Origin: Bisporella sp. PMI_857
Lineage: Eukaryota > Ascomycota > Leotiomycetes > Helotiales > Helotiaceae
Assembly (NCBI GenBank): GCA_021307315.1
Contig: JAJSPD010000001.1
Span: 1,178,001 to 1,242,000 of the forward strand
DNA: 64,000 bases
Direction of reading: 5' to 3'
In this document: positions 34,292 through 46,504 of the stretch, one piece after another
Layout of the letters: each line of letters begins with the position of its first letter
Numbering within the stretch: position 1 is the stretch's first letter
The notes under the pieces: model-generated
The model's database searches: none
Seen by the model: only the letters and a program-made list of their open reading frames with translations
Told to the model about the DNA's origin: nothing
Position numbers and translations under genes: made by a program

Positions 34292-35236
34292 ATGCCTCCC
34301 GTTTCAACCTTTTCAGTATATATGGCCTATCATTCGGTGGCGGACTATATGGCGAATCAACAAAATCAACATAGGATGAAGAAGACTGCTGCTCTTGGGT
34401 GCATGGCAGGCTCAGCATTCGCCTCGCCAGTCCTCTATGAGATTCAAAATATAAGGCTTTTGTATGTTGCATGAGGCTTCCACTTTGCCTAGATACTAAT
34501 AAAATCAGTAATTTCTTCCTCTTCTTCATCAGTGCAGCTTATTTCATGCTGCAGTATTACCAGGAGATACAACTGTAAACTTCCTGCCGTCCTCCCACAC
34601 CGATATGGGGTACTTGCTGACACAATCAGGTATGGGCCATGGGTCCTAGCCTTGTACACACTCCTTGGGCTTGCAGCATATTCATCCGCTCAGACGACTC
34701 TCCCTCAGCTGGTGCCATGGATTCCAATTTCTATTTGTGTTTGCTTGCTTCTTACTGTCTTTCTCGCACCAAAGCTGCGAAGGATATCTCTTAGTGCAGA
34801 GGATCCCAGCAATCTATTATTTCCGATGGAAGAAGGACGCCTACATACCCCTACAGGATATCCGGATGAAGAAGAATCGGTCCAGACCAATGGAGCAATC
34901 TACAACCAGCAAGAAAGAAGGCAAACTACACTCTGGCTGTTAAACCACCTTACCTCCTATATGATGGGACCACCAGCATCGCCGCTTTCAGGAGGAAGTC
35001 ATCACGATAGCAGCATTTTTCTTGATGACGATCAGCACATGGTAAGCCAAGAGGATATGGCAAACTCTGCCCCTGCAACGAGTAATTTGCAAGATCATGA
35101 TGAAAATGATCCAAGCCAGGGAAATTTTAGGGATGATCCCAGTCATCCTGTAACTGATGCACCAAGATCAATATCGCCAGAGTCTTATCATGTCCAGTCC
35201 TACTTCGGAGACCCGGAGAATGAGCCTCTTTTATAA
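34292..35236 (+). CDS. Unassigned three-TM membrane protein with acidic tail
   Basis: Three exons (34292-34461, 34509-34574, 34630-35236) encode 280 residues. Donors GTATGT and GTAAAC and phases agree. Three hydrophobic helices are clear: NFFLFFISAAYFMLQYY, PWVLALYTLLGLAAYSSA and WIPISICVCLLLTVFLA. A weaker one (AALGCMAGSAFASPVLY) lies before them. Residues 140-280 form a Ser/Asp/Glu-rich, soluble, predicted disordered tail ending in NEPLL, which resembles an acidic sorting signal. I do not recognise the family. An additional 5' exon cannot be excluded because the N-terminal 15 residues lack a typical start context. It is divergent from the PAP2-like gene, whose product is also a membrane protein. 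Confidence 0.65.
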
Positions 35237-35817
35237 TCGATCCAATGTGGCCTATTGGTATAGCCAGCCGGTGGAATAGCCATGTTGAACCTTTGTGCTC
35301 TCGCATTTATCCTTCGTATAAGCTCACATCGCCAGCTTGGAGCGCAATTTGGCCAAGAACAATTCCCTAAGGATAGATGATACGTTTTAGAGACTTTAAT
35401 TCCGACAGTCTCCATGTTTCCTTTTAGGTCGTGTATACGAATACAGCTAGCAATAATGTTAAACCAAGGATCCGTGTCCAGATATTCATCTCCAAGGATC
35501 ATCCGTCTATGCATGCCCCAGCCTGTAGTCTAATACCTTGGAAAGCTGTTGCTTGCAGACCATGGCAAAGAAGTCTTTTCGCCAGTGCACATGTTGCGAA
35601 CTCTCATTCACTGCTCACAGAAATGAATTTGCATTTCAATCGGTGTTTGAGCAGGGTGCCAGACAATTTTATTAATGACTTTGCCAGTTCTGCTAGAAGT
35701 CTGTGGCATCAGCAATCCTGTACGAAAGGATGAGAGAAGCTCAAGGAGAAGCTCGAACCTGGATGTAGCCATGCATCATCTGACTCCCTGATAACCCCCA
35801 GGACGGGAGGTTCTTTC

Positions 35818-36096
35818 TTAAAAACCAGAGCTTGTAACGAGGCAACAGCGGATTATTAGGAAGCCTGATCCCGGATCCCCGAATATCTCCTCGCACGTCC
35901 AAACCCACCCCGTCGTAGGGACAGTCACATCTGATTCTCTAGGTCTATGTTGATTTAAAGAGGATGAAATGCGTGGCTTGTCGTGCTTGGCTAATGGAGG
36001 ACCGGGGATGTATATATTCGACACTCTTTCATTTGTATTACCAAGCGAAAAGCCAATCACTATAGATAGAACTGCGCAAGCAGCTGGAAAGAACAT
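35818..36096 (-). CDS. Possible small secreted protein (weak)
   Basis: An ORF of 92 codons starts MFFPAACAVLSIVIGFSLG, a good signal-peptide-like segment. A polar chain follows with three Cys (WTC, RCC) and WVWTC. No domain is recognised and no intron is needed. It lies in otherwise empty sequence between two plus-strand genes. It could be chance; a secreted effector-like peptide is possible. Confidence 0.3.
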   Translation of the reverse strand: MFFPAACAVLSIVIGFSLGNTNERVSNIYIPGPPLAKHDKPRISSSLNQHRPRESDVTVPTTGWVWTCEEIFGDPGSGFLIIRCCLVTSSGF

Positions 36097-36322
36097 CTGT
36101 ACATAAATCTTTGTTACTGTGAAGGTGGGCCGTCGAGAAATTTTACTGCTGAAATGGACAAATTCAAGATCAGAACATTACGGTTAAATCTCTATACTGC
36201 TCATATGAGCAACGTGAACTCAGTTCAGTAGGATAGCTTTAACTAGTTTTGTTGAATTGAACTTGTTGTACCGTACGTGACTGCGGTCTAGATCATACGT
36301 TGGTATCTAGCCTATGCAAGGT

Positions 36323-36330
36323 TCACGTGA
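36323..36330. promoter_or_regulatory. Palindromic TCACGTGA upstream of PRE2
   Basis: A perfect palindrome about 150 bp upstream of the PRE2 start codon, a plausible bHLH-factor site. No proteasome-associated control element of the yeast PACE type was seen. Confidence 0.35.
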
Positions 36331-36481
36331 CCTGATCCTTAGCGTAGTCGCCTCTGCTGACGCGCGAGCTCTGCCTGAAGCTCCAAGGAACAGCAGCATA
36401 TCAACTTACATCCCACTGTACCATCTCACCTTTTCTCTTTTCTCCTTTCATTCCAGCACATTCATTCCAAGATAATTCAAG

Positions 36482-37511
36482 ATGGATACTCTCGTCGCAC
36501 AATACACTCAGCCTATGTTCGAGAAGGACTACACGCAGGATGACCAGCTGGAGGTCTATCAACAAGCCCCGAGCTTGTCCTTAAGATTTGCCATGCCTCC
36601 CGTAGCTCAAGTATGTATCTTATGCCGACCCCCGGATCGATCTGCAGCTCTGAACCTACGTTCATGACACAATTAAGACATGTGCTGATTATATATGTGC
36701 TAGCCCTCAGCCTGGCTCCGAGCAGCAACAGACGATCATGCGAACCCAAACTGCCCAATCAAGATCGCCCACGGTACGACGACATTAGGATTTCGCTTCA
36801 AAGGAGGCATAATTATTGCAACAGATTCCAGAGCCACAGCAGGAAACTGGATTGCGAGTCAGACCGTCAAGAAGGTTATTGAGATTAATAGCTGTTTATT
36901 GGGTACTATGGCAGGAGGTGCAGCTGTAAGTTCCCAATCTAATCAGAAATTATTTCCAGAGATATTAGGAGGATAGTTAGACATGCTATCATTTCACAAA
37001 GCTGACTCTGCAGGATTGTCAATACTGGCTTGCATACTTAGGGATGCAATGTCGACTCCACGAGCTTCGCCACAAACGCCGTATTTCTGTTGCTGCTGCT
37101 TCCAAGATTCTGGCCAACCTCGTCTACAGTTATAAAGGTATGGGTCTCTCGATGGGAACTATGTGCGCTGGTGTTACGAAGGAAGAAGGACCTGCTCTCT
37201 ACTATATTGACTCCGACGGCACACGCTTGGCGGGCAATCTTTTCTGTGTTGGCTCCGGACAAACATTTGCTTATGGTGTGCTGGATGCGGAATATTCATA
37301 CGATCTGGAGGATGAAGCTGCGTTAGAGCTTGGAAGGAGAAGTATCTTAGCTGCGACGCATAGAGATGCATACTCCGGAGGCTTCATCAACTTGTATCAT
37401 GTTAAAGAGGATGGTTGGGTCAAGCACGGTTTCAACGATACGAACCCAATATTTTGGAAGACGAAACTGGAGAAGGGCGAGTTTTCGAACGTTACAAGCG
37501 AACTTGTGTAA
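36482..37511 (+). CDS. PRE2: 20S proteasome subunit beta type-5 (chymotrypsin-like)
   Basis: Three exons (36482-36610, 36704-36925, 37014-37511) encode 282 residues. It is the active-site subunit of the 20S core that cleaves after hydrophobic residues. A propeptide of about 67 residues ends in AHG, and autocatalytic cleavage exposes Thr1 of [11 protein letters not shown]. Catalytic Asp17 ([11 protein letters not shown]) and Lys33 ([13 protein letters not shown]) are in the correct spacing, counting from Thr1. The family motif [20 protein letters not shown] follows. The downstream [13 protein letters not shown] and the HGF segment match the C-terminal part. Introns are 93 and 88 bp, longer than most here. 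Nothing unusual in the active site. Confidence 0.97.
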
Positions 37512-37958
37512 GATGGGATTCCGAGGTATGATAGATAGACGGAGAAGAGATTTTTTTTGGGACTGTCTCAATAGCATCATCAGCATGGAATGCAAGGCTG
37601 AGGCCGTGTAAATTACTTATTGCTTCACTTCACAAGTGGTATTAGCAATAAAGATTTGGTTTGATGGAAGTCATTCAATATTGTGCCTCATAACCATGGA
37701 AGGAGTATCCGAAAACGCGACAGAAAGCTAAAAGCAGACATATCTCTATGAGAGCGCGTTGTAGAATGCAAGCGCCTGTATTCTCCAGGTGCCAAACTCA
37801 AAGGCCCATTCGTTATAACACTGCATTACTATTGTCTATTTATCTAAGGTGCATTCTTCACTTCTCAGGATGATTGACTTGCTAAGAACAAAAGAGTATT
37901 TGCTCCCGGCCCTCTCCAAGATCTCTCCCTCTGTGCTGTCACTGCATCTAAGCATATT
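37512..37958. other. Intergenic, converging 3' ends
   Basis: About 450 bp between PRE2 and the coiled-coil gene, holding their 3' UTRs. No gene seen. Confidence 0.45.
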
Positions 37959-39682
37959 TTAATCATGGGAGGTACCAAAATAGAAAAATCTGAACTCCTG
38001 GGAAGGGTTCCATAGCGTCGCAGGCGAAAGTCTAGTTGATTTCGCACGACAAGTCCTCATTTCAGGATCGGAATCATCGGAGTTCTCGAATGTAGGCGGG
38101 CCGGGGCGGCGACGTTTTGCTTCGGGATCATTACCTTTGTCCATGTTATCGCTCAACCCGAAAGGTCGCTTGGAGGCGATTGGAGAAGGGCTACGTGCAA
38201 TGGTATCGTAGCTGGCACTAGCATTGGCAAGAGGTATCATGCAGGCATCAAGAGCGTCAGGCCTCGCTGTCGTATTGGTTAAGGACGTATCTTGCTCCTT
38301 CGATATTCCAGGCTGGCGAGCGGCAGAAGACCGAGCCGAACATCTTGAGCGTGCCTCCTGGTTCTGAGTCCCCAAGCCACCATATTCTTTCTGAAGGGAC
38401 TCAATGACCTTCTTCTGATCAGCAACTTTCTCCTTGAGCTCATTGATGGTATCTCGGGCCTCATATGCAACTTCCTCCAAAATCTCATCTTCAACATCTT
38501 CGTCGTGTTTAGCATCATCATAGCTTACTAAGGACCGGATTCAGACTTACTCATTTCTGGCTCATTCTTAAGCCATCTCCACCGGGCTGCTTGTGATTCA
38601 ATAGTCTGACGTTGATACTCGATAGTCCTCTCCAGTCTCACAATATTAGCTATTAGGATGTGGCTGCGGGTTTGGTATGCGTGACTATTCTCCTTGGCTT
38701 CTCTAGCCGCCTTCTGAAGGCTGTCAATCTGATTCTCTAAGCGATGCATTGCTTGCTGACTGGCCGCCTTGTTTTCTGCGTTGTCCTGGATCTCTTGTCC
38801 TTTCGCCTCTATAATGAGGTACAACGTTTGCAGCTCACCGGCTTGGTTGCGAATGGTCTCATTGTGCTTTGTGATTGAAACTTTCAATTCCTTGATATAA
38901 TTCTTCTGGTTCTCAATGGTGGCGCGCCTCTTCTTCATCTCTTTCTGGGCCTCGTCGTACTGTTTATCAATGTCGCTCTCAAGAGCACAGATCTTTGCCT
39001 TAGCCGCCAAAACATTCTCCTCATGCATTTGCCGAAAGTCCTTAAACACCTTACTCTGTTTGTCGCATTTCATAAGGAGTAATTTGAGCTGGACCATGTT
39101 GTCAGCACTGATCTTCATCTGACTGGAGATACTCTTCTCGTAAGATCTCTTTTCAGGCTCGTGGTTCTTGGTGACCACTTTGTGAAAGCAATTTGCTTCC
39201 GAGTGAGACATTTCAGCGTTTCCCAACAAGGTTTTCTGGCACTCAATCTGCTTGTTCAGATCCGCGATCTTGTCCTCAAGATATCCCATATCCGCTCTTA
39301 TGTTGTCGATATATTCCAGACACTCATCAATCTTTTGTTCGCAGATGGCAATATACCTTTCCCTATCAACAATATCTCTACGATATCCGTCGGCCACGCT
39401 TTTGTATTCTGCAATATCTTGATTAAAATCTTCAAAGATTTTCAGGACTTCTGTTTCATGGGATTTTCCGAGCGATTCCAGATGTGCCTTCAGTTTCTTT
39501 TTAAGAGCTTTAATTCTAACGCTAGCATTTTGTGCGAATGAGCTGTGACGAATTGACAGCTTTTCTGCTCTTGCGTAGATATCAGAGATTGGGCTCCCGA
39601 GATAAGGGTAGCGCTTCCTGAGAGACTCAACCTCGCTCATTAACTCTTCAAATGAGATGTCTCTTGTTAAGACATCGGACAT
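37959..39682 (-). CDS. Long coiled-coil protein of unknown function
   Basis: Two exons (38551-39682 and 37959-38497) joined by a 53-bp intron give 556 residues. Nearly the whole chain from residue 15 to about 410 is heptad-type coiled coil rich in Lys, Glu, Gln and Ile (for example KALKKKLKAHLESLGK and YEARDTINELKEKVADQKK). The last 120 residues are Ser/Arg/Pro-rich with a basic EAKRRR patch, then end in WNPSQEFRFFYFGTSHD. No enzymatic or SMC-type ATPase motif is present. Candidates include a cytoskeletal or spindle-pole linker or an organism-restricted protein, with no basis to choose. The intron follows ...NEPEM and the frame resumes as NVEDEILEE; without it the first exon would end at SESGP. 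Confidence 0.7.
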
Positions 39683-40527
39683 TTTGAATGAGTCTTTAGG
39701 ATATTGTAGATATCTAGATTATCGAGCTATTGTTGTAAAATGTACATTCTTAGCCGCCGTATAAAACTATTGAAATTATTACTCAAGAACTGTCTAGGAA
39801 TCCAAAGAGCAAGCTTCTGAGTACTTATATATATTTGTTGTGTGTCTCTGTCTAGCTGAAGGTTTCTAGTCTGGCCCAGCCTGGATTGGCGAAAATGGTG
39901 ATTTTTGTTGTGGCACACTACTTGTATCCCTAAAGACAATAATTTGGGAGCCATAGAGCAATGAGTTTGCCTAGGACGTAGCCGACCGCCATTTCTTTCG
40001 AAGAGGTACCCGTTAACACGTGCAAACTTCTTAATTAGTTGATTTGCTATCATGATCGTGAAAGCATGGTCGAAATGGATAGCCCTAATCGCGCCAACTT
40101 TACTAGGACAGAACCTTGAAGCTCCTCGACCGGATGATCACTTTTTCATATTGGCTTTATAGTTCATTAACGGCAATTAACATGAGCGATACACATTAAC
40201 GTACTTTCCTGCTTAAAGAGCAAGTTTTGGAGATTTCACAATGTCGCAATAGTAGTGGATTTGATGTGTCACGGACAAGTTTCTGATTCTAGGCTAATAA
40301 CACTTACTTGCCTCAGCAATCTATAGTCAAGCACATATCTCCAAAAGGCTTCTTTGAGAGGCCGAGATATATTGCTTTCCGCAATGGCGATTATCACTTC
40401 AAAGAATTCATGCCCAACCATGTATCTGGTGCTGTCCTCAACTTCGCCTTGCCCAGTCTTCTGTTGTTTATTGTATACGGCAATTCCGGGTTCATATGCA
40501 AATAGTTATGTAATGTTGACAAATGGC
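39683..40527. other. Intergenic region
   Basis: About 850 bp with promoter of the coiled-coil gene on the left. Short ORFs only, none supported. Confidence 0.4.
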
Positions 40528-41189
40528 TCAGAGAGTCTGTCGCCGTCGAAGGAATTGTACAGACAGAAGTCGTATGTTTCCAAACTCATCTAGGAAGTGC
40601 GTCAGTAAACGATTCTGAAGGGTCGATATATAGGAACGCACCAATGACACACTCCTCAAGCATAGCACCCGGTCGCTTGGGTGGCTTCAGGTCATATATC
40701 TTAACTATATCCTAGTCAGCCGTCTCATGTCTCTTCTATTCCTAGTACGCATGACTCACTCGGCTGATCCTTGACCTTTGTCACAGCTATGGTTGCCCTC
40801 CTGATCCTCGCCTCTTTTCCCTTTCCTCCCAACCTATTCATCTCTTCAAGGCGCACTCGTCGATAATTTACAGCAGGCGGCTCCAGGACTGTTGGCTTAC
40901 CATCATCTTCAATCTCGTCGATGGTCTCAGGAACCTGAACCTCAACAACGCTCCTCCTCTTCTTGAAGACGTTCCTGATGGCAATACGGAGGGACCTATG
41001 ACGACTTGGATTGGTTGCTTCGCTGCTCGTAGAGTCGCTTCGCTCAGAAAGGGAAGAGGAGGAAGTAGTGGCTGAAGCTGGAGTCCTGCGGAGAGAGTCT
41101 TGTCGGCTAAGGTTGATGAGTTCGCTAGCAGTGTAATCCCTTCTCTCATAAGGACCAGAAGCATACATAGAGGTCGGAGATGGCGACAT
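40528..41189 (-). CDS. Small Ser-rich basic protein of unknown function
   Basis: Three exons (40760-41189, 40642-40704, 40528-40589) encode 184 residues; phases agree. The N-terminus (MSPSPTSMYASGPYERRDYT) is Ser/Tyr/Arg-rich and disordered. A basic helix with RIAIRNVFKKRRS follows, then an acidic-to-basic segment with EEMNRLGGKGKEARIRRAT. The spliced tail reads KIYDLKPPKRPGAMLEECVI then DEFGNIRLLSVQFLRRRQTL. No family is recognised. Its compact exons and conserved-looking tail suggest a real gene. If unspliced, the first exon would end in CVLGIEET. Confidence 0.55.
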
Positions 41190-42931
41190 GGTTGTAAGCT
41201 GTGAAGATCGTGAAGATTATTGATACATGGCAGGTGGGTTAAGAAGAAGGAGAAATTTGGTCCCCCAAGGTGAGGCTATTTGTTACGCAGGTGAGCCAAT
41301 GACTGCCCAAACTCTTAAGTTTGAAAAGTGAAATACTTCACTTTCAGTCTCTATGTGCCTCAATATTCAATGTGTTGTCTGTTCCAGAAGGGGATCTTCC
41401 ATACTTGGAACAATAACTTACACTACATGCTGGTATAGTGGTCAAAATAAGTTCTTGACTATTCATCAAAGGGAAAATTAATCCACGACAATTAGTGTAC
41501 ACTGGTAATATCAGTATTGTGTATGTGCCATTTAAACATTGCATGACCACCTGAACACTATTGTCATTGTGAGCCCTGTCATGTCCAAATTAGGGGCAAA
41601 AGCGAGCCAATGAGCGTTTAGAATATCAATGTAGCAGGTGAAGACATGGATTAGTCATGAACAATGATTTCTCATTGATCTACAAATATTTCTATATTTT
41701 GCACAACTAACATAAAAGGAAAGTCGGGCCCTTGTCTACGACTTTTTTTAAGGGCTTTCATCAGTCCTGTCACTGCCATCCACGTGGACACATAAACAAC
41801 AACATTAAAGAGAATATATATGTGTATAACAGGGGCACAGGATTCGTTCCGAATCAGTTGTATCTTCGTTTTTTTGTCAATCAGAAACAGAATGTGGAAA
41901 GTCGTAGAAGCAGAATTATCCAACGCCTCGTGATTGAAGATCAAGCCAGGGCTTTCGAGTGAGAACCCAGTACCAAACTTTCTCGACCTGGCAGAAACTT
42001 GCGCGCGGTTGAAGTATCTATGAGTTTCATCGCTGATATCCTCCTGGCCTTGCGAGAAAGGACTTTGGCTTGATTTCCGTGAAGTATTTATTCAAGTGTC
42101 TATCGTCATGTTCCTTGTCTTTCACCTCTTTTCTCGATTCCTTGTTGCGAGGAATGGAAATATGCTATATTAGTAACTGCTGCGTCTGCATTTGAATCAA
42201 AAGACGGAGCTTAGTGAATGCATTCACCCAGAGTTAGATGACGTACTAGAGTCGACGAGCTGCCTTTTAAGGACTAGACATAGCGCCTAGTTTATCATTT
42301 TTCTGTCGCGAGTAGTTCAAGGTTCTCTACGTTCTATACTAAGGGTATTGTCCAGACTTCCAATAACCTGGGTTGACTTCAAACGAGATATCCTGCTGGT
42401 GGATGGAAGATCAGACGCAGTTTCACTTGGAGCGGCTTCGTAAGGAAGATAAAGAGGTTAAGAATCTCACTATCTCTTCAGGTCGAGATCACCACTTGCA
42501 GGAGGTTTCGGCAGCGTTGAGTGCTTGATTACTGAAAAGTTGTCTGTGTTCCTTAAACTAAATCTATTAGCATTTTGATTGGCATGAGTATACTGGATAA
42601 CAATTCCCAAAGTATAAATCAATGAAGAATCTCGATTTTCCGGTAGATTCAAAATACTCTAATTTCTCTAAATTTAGATATACTGCGGCGGGATGCGCCT
42701 GTTCTTGGTAATCTTATGAGAAAAGTTGGAGCTCAAAGCCTCGAGGATTCCAGCCCACTCTGTACTATGAAATCTGGATAAAAGTCTGCCTATTTCTGAA
42801 GGTCCACGAATCCGAGAAAGAAGTAGAAAATGGAGCAACTGTATAAAGGGGAGGTAGAGGAGCGCTGGAGCTTTGATACTTGCGCTACCCTTCTTTTGAA
42901 AATGCCAACGTGAAAGAAAAGTACCTGCCAA
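41190..42931. other. Gene-poor stretch (about 1.7 kb)
   Basis: No supported gene. The ORFs present are short and without domains. Some minus-strand sequence near 41700-41940 is AT-rich. Confidence 0.4.
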
Positions 42932-43834
42932 CTACCGACCCATCCAGCCACCGTCTACCACGAGTACATGCCCCGATACATAAGCACTTGATTTACTGGC
43001 TAGGAATACAACGCTTCCTTTGAAGTCCTCTGGCAGACCCCACCTCCCAGCTGGGATCCTCTCACTGATACTCCTCAGCCTGCCTTCATCTGCCAATAGC
43101 GCTGTGTTCATCTCAGTTTCGATATAACCAGGGGCTATGGCGTTCACTGTGATTCCTTTGGAAGTCCACTCATTGGAGAGCGCCTTTGTGAGTTGTGCCA
43201 CAGCTCCTTTTGATGCGGCATAGGCAGGAACAGTCAACCCTCCCTGGAAAGAGAGTAGACTCGCAAAATTTATAATGCTACCCCGACGCCCAGAGATGGG
43301 TGATGGATCGAGTGTAAGCATATGTGCGCCGACATCGCGACATAAGCTGAAAACCGTGGTTAGATTCACTTGGATGACCTGCAAAAGTCAGTTATCTCCC
43401 TCACTATATGTTCTACAGTACCAACCTCGTTCCAGTCATTATCAGGAAACTGCGAGCTAGGATGACGGCGTTGGATACCAGCACAATTTACGAGAATCTG
43501 GATTTTGTGTCCATCTTTCAGAATAGCGGGAGTAAGAGCAGCAACTTCCTCTTGTGAGGCGAGATCTGCCACATATATGGTGGCTTTTCTTCCCGCTCCT
43601 TCAACACCTTTTGCGGTAGTGTTTTGACTTCGATCACGCTATAGGGCGGTCAGTCCTGTTTATGTAGATTGGAACCACAGCAAGAATAGAAACGTGAGTT
43701 CTTACTTGAACCAAGATAATATCAGCCCCAGCTTCAGCCAAGGCAATTGCCGCCGCTTGACCAATGCCTCTAGTGCCTCCAGTCACCAACGCAGTCTGAC
43801 CTTCGAGGGAGAACATTTTCTGTGCTTCTGTCAT
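42932..43834 (-). CDS. Short-chain dehydrogenase, 2-deoxy-D-gluconate 3-dehydrogenase (KduD)-like
   Basis: Three exons (43706-43834, 43426-43638, 42932-43378) encode 262 residues. The first in-frame ATG is at 43834. Classical SDR features: TGGTRGIG at residues 18-25 for the dinucleotide, NCAG near 89, catalytic Ser in INFASLLSF and YAASK with Tyr 167 and Lys 171. Residues EMNTALL and [20 protein letters not shown] then VVDGGWMG fit the gluconate/2-keto-3-deoxygluconate dehydrogenase type. Such enzymes oxidise or reduce sugar acids. Substrate cannot be fixed from sequence alone. It is divergent from a polyol dehydrogenase at 44177, with about 340 bp between, suggesting a shared promoter. Confidence 0.88.
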
Positions 43835-44176
43835 TCTCAATTGCTCAACACGAAGAAATTCTGGAGTTGGTGGGGTAAATGTATGTTATCTCAGCCTTCA
43901 ACAGCCTTCCCCAACGTTGTCTGTGAGCCAGGCCTTCCCGTCAAACGCCGAACAGTGGGAGAGTGGGGCAAAATGGAGAAGAAACTTGAGAGGAGAATGG
44001 GGAATTTTGAATGTCGGCACCACAAGTCGTCAGGCTTCCGAACCTGAGAAATTATGTTTCCGATGTTTATTGACTTGTCCTTTACTCTCGTTTGTCATAT
44101 TAGATGATACTTACTACTTGTCTAAATCTTTGAGCAAGATAATAGAAGCCAATCTTAATTAATACTTCAATACAAC
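43835..44176. promoter_or_regulatory. Shared divergent promoter of SDR and polyol dehydrogenase genes
   Basis: About 340 bp between the two start codons. A CCAAT element appears near 44149-44153 (within GAAGCCAATC). Coregulation is inferred from geometry only. Confidence 0.4.
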
Positions 44177-45469
44177 ATGTTTATTGACAAGGAAACTGCA
44201 TCTGGAGCAGAAGTTAAGGCCTCAGTACTCCATGGTGTGAAGGAGCTGAAAATAGTAGGACCTTCTATTCACCAAAAAACTTCTTAGCTGATCTCATACA
44301 GGAAAGCCGCAGACTCGACGCACCAGAACCATTAGACGTCCAAGTTGCTGTTCAAAGCACTGGCCTCTGCGGTTCCGATCTCCACTACTTCAATCATTAC
44401 AGAAACGGCGATATCATAGTTCGGGAGCCCTTAACACTGGGACATGAATCATCAGGAGTTGTCACAGCGGTAGGAGCAGAAGTCACAAGTCTCAAAGTAG
44501 GGGATAGGGTTGCTCTCGAAGTCGGTCTACCATGCAAAGAATGCGGGCTCTGCCAGGAAGGTCGATATAACATCTGCAAATCGCTCCGCTTTAGGAGTTC
44601 TGCGAAGTCCTTTCCACACTTCCAGGGCACACTTCAAGAACGTATTAACCATCCAGCAGTATACTGTCACAAGTACGCCGACTCCTTATAGTTAATAGGG
44701 TATATTTTGTTAACATGGCTTTCTAGATTACCACCTAATGTCCCACAAGAACTCGGCGCAATTCTAGAGCCTCTAGGCGTCGCCATCCATGGCACCCGTC
44801 GCGCAGCTCTCCCTCCCAACAGCACAGTTCTCATCTTTGGTGCTGGCGCAGTGGGTCTTCTTTGTGCGGCAATGGCGAAATACACTGGCGCCAAACGCGT
44901 CATAATAGCAGACATTCAAGCCGACCGTACAGCCTTTGCAGTTGCCAACAACTTTGCAGATGCGCAGATTGTGGTGCCTATGAAGCGCTTTGAAGCCATT
45001 AAAGAGAAGCTCGCTTTCGCGAAAGAAGTCGTCAGCCTGGCTCTACAAGAGAATGGAGGAAAGGAAGTAGATGCCGTCTTTGAGTGCACCGGCGTTGAAA
45101 GCTGTCTACAGGCTGCGATTTACGTATGTTACTTAACCTTTCTTTTGGTGTCTATATTCTGACAAACAACAGACCACAAGACCAGGTGGACGCATAATGC
45201 TGATCGGTATGGGCCAACCCATCCAAACCCTGCCCATCTCCGCCGCCGCCCTGCGCGAAGTCGACCTCGTTGGCGTCTTTCGCTACGCAAACACCTACGA
45301 AGAAGCAATCCGGATTGTGGCGGACAAAAGCTCACGGTTGCCGGATCTTTCTCTATTAGTTACGCAGCGGTTTCAGGGGTTTGAAGGAATACGACCGGCA
45401 TTTGATATGGCCGGTCGAGTGAAGGATGATGAAGGAAACCTGGTGCTAAAAGTTGTAGTCAATCTCTAG
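44177..45469 (+). CDS. Zinc-dependent medium-chain polyol dehydrogenase (sorbitol/xylitol/arabinitol type)
   Basis: Four exons (44177-44254, 44302-44672, 44727-45123, 45173-45469) encode 380 residues. Catalytic zinc residues are in GLCGSDLHYF (Cys) and LGHESSGVV (His, Glu). The structural zinc loop has four Cys in CKECGLCQEGRYNIC. The NAD site is GAGAVGLLCA, followed by an acidic residue in IADIQ that prefers NAD over NADP. EPLGVAIHGTRRA is typical of the polyol group, which oxidises sorbitol, xylitol, L-arabinitol or galactitol to the keto sugar. Which substrate applies here is open. The neighbouring sugar-acid SDR and myo-inositol oxygenase suggest a carbohydrate-catabolic role. Frame is intact throughout. 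Confidence 0.92.
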
Positions 45470-46504
45470 GGAGAGGAAGACAAGCGGCCGCACGTTATTC
45501 TGATGTAGCTATCTGGATAGTGACGTCAAGCCGCTTACGCCTGCCCGTTTTATCTTCGTTCGGCTACGTAGAGACGTGGATGGTTGCGGAGTCTTAGGGA
45601 ATGGTTTGTCCAGTTATCTCATAGAAGGATAGACTGGGTTATGTGAGCAATAGATCGCCGGCCACATCCATCATTATTACTTGCTCAGCAATAATTCCTC
45701 ATGGCTCGGAAGCTGGGTTTAGAAAAAAATAGGTCAAGCGAATAAAAACTGAAGCATAGTATGAATTATATTGTTTTGCCCTTCGACATTTCCACATCTC
45801 TCCTTTTACAGGACTGAACATCTGGCCAACCGAGTCATGCATTCTTAGGACACATAATATCAGAGCATTACATTATGTTCGAGGCGGAAAGATGCCTTTT
45901 TTCATTTCATTTTCGCTTTCTCAAAAGCGCTTCAAGATTGTGAAGACTTCTGGATTTTATTCTACTTATGGTCCAATTTTCTCTTCAAGTGCTCTATCGT
46001 CGCTCTGCAATTGTGACGGCAATTGGCGGAGCACAAGGCTGACGAGACTCTTGTTTCACCCCGCTATCAGACAATCCTCCAACCCCTAGGTACCTTATAC
46101 TTCCATTTTTTGTGCCTGTAACTTAAGACCCGGCATAATTGCCGCCAAGATCTTCATGTGGAACGCTGCAGGTCGGGTAACCTCAACGAGATTTCGTCAA
46201 GCGGTCATATGATGTTCCGAGACTTTGAATGAGCAATAAATTTGATTATGATCTTGTCTTGGCTGAGAATTCTAAGATTTCTCCTTCTCATCTAAGTATC
46301 CTTACCCCGTACACCAAAGAATTTCCTTCTTTTCGTCTTATCTCCTACCAGAGAAGTATTTATATATATATATATTACTCGTGCCGACATAGATACCTGC
46401 CCAGACGCCTAATAAACTCCATGTTCGTATGCCCGAGGAGAATGGATCCTCTCTATGTACGGGCCATGGTGATGAATGGTTTATAATGTCAAATCATTCA
46501 ACCT
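45470..46504. other. Intergenic, converging 3' ends
   Basis: About 1 kb between the polyol dehydrogenase and myo-inositol oxygenase genes. It includes a short TA microsatellite near 46360-46375. No gene. Confidence 0.4.

Larger units (their letters stand above)
35237..36481. other. Intergenic region, promoter of proteasome gene on the right
   Basis: About 1.2 kb. It contains one weak secreted-protein candidate on the minus strand (listed separately) and otherwise no supported gene. Confidence 0.45.

Noticed and set aside
46360..46376. TA microsatellite
   Set aside because: Short simple repeat without further structure; no sign of function.
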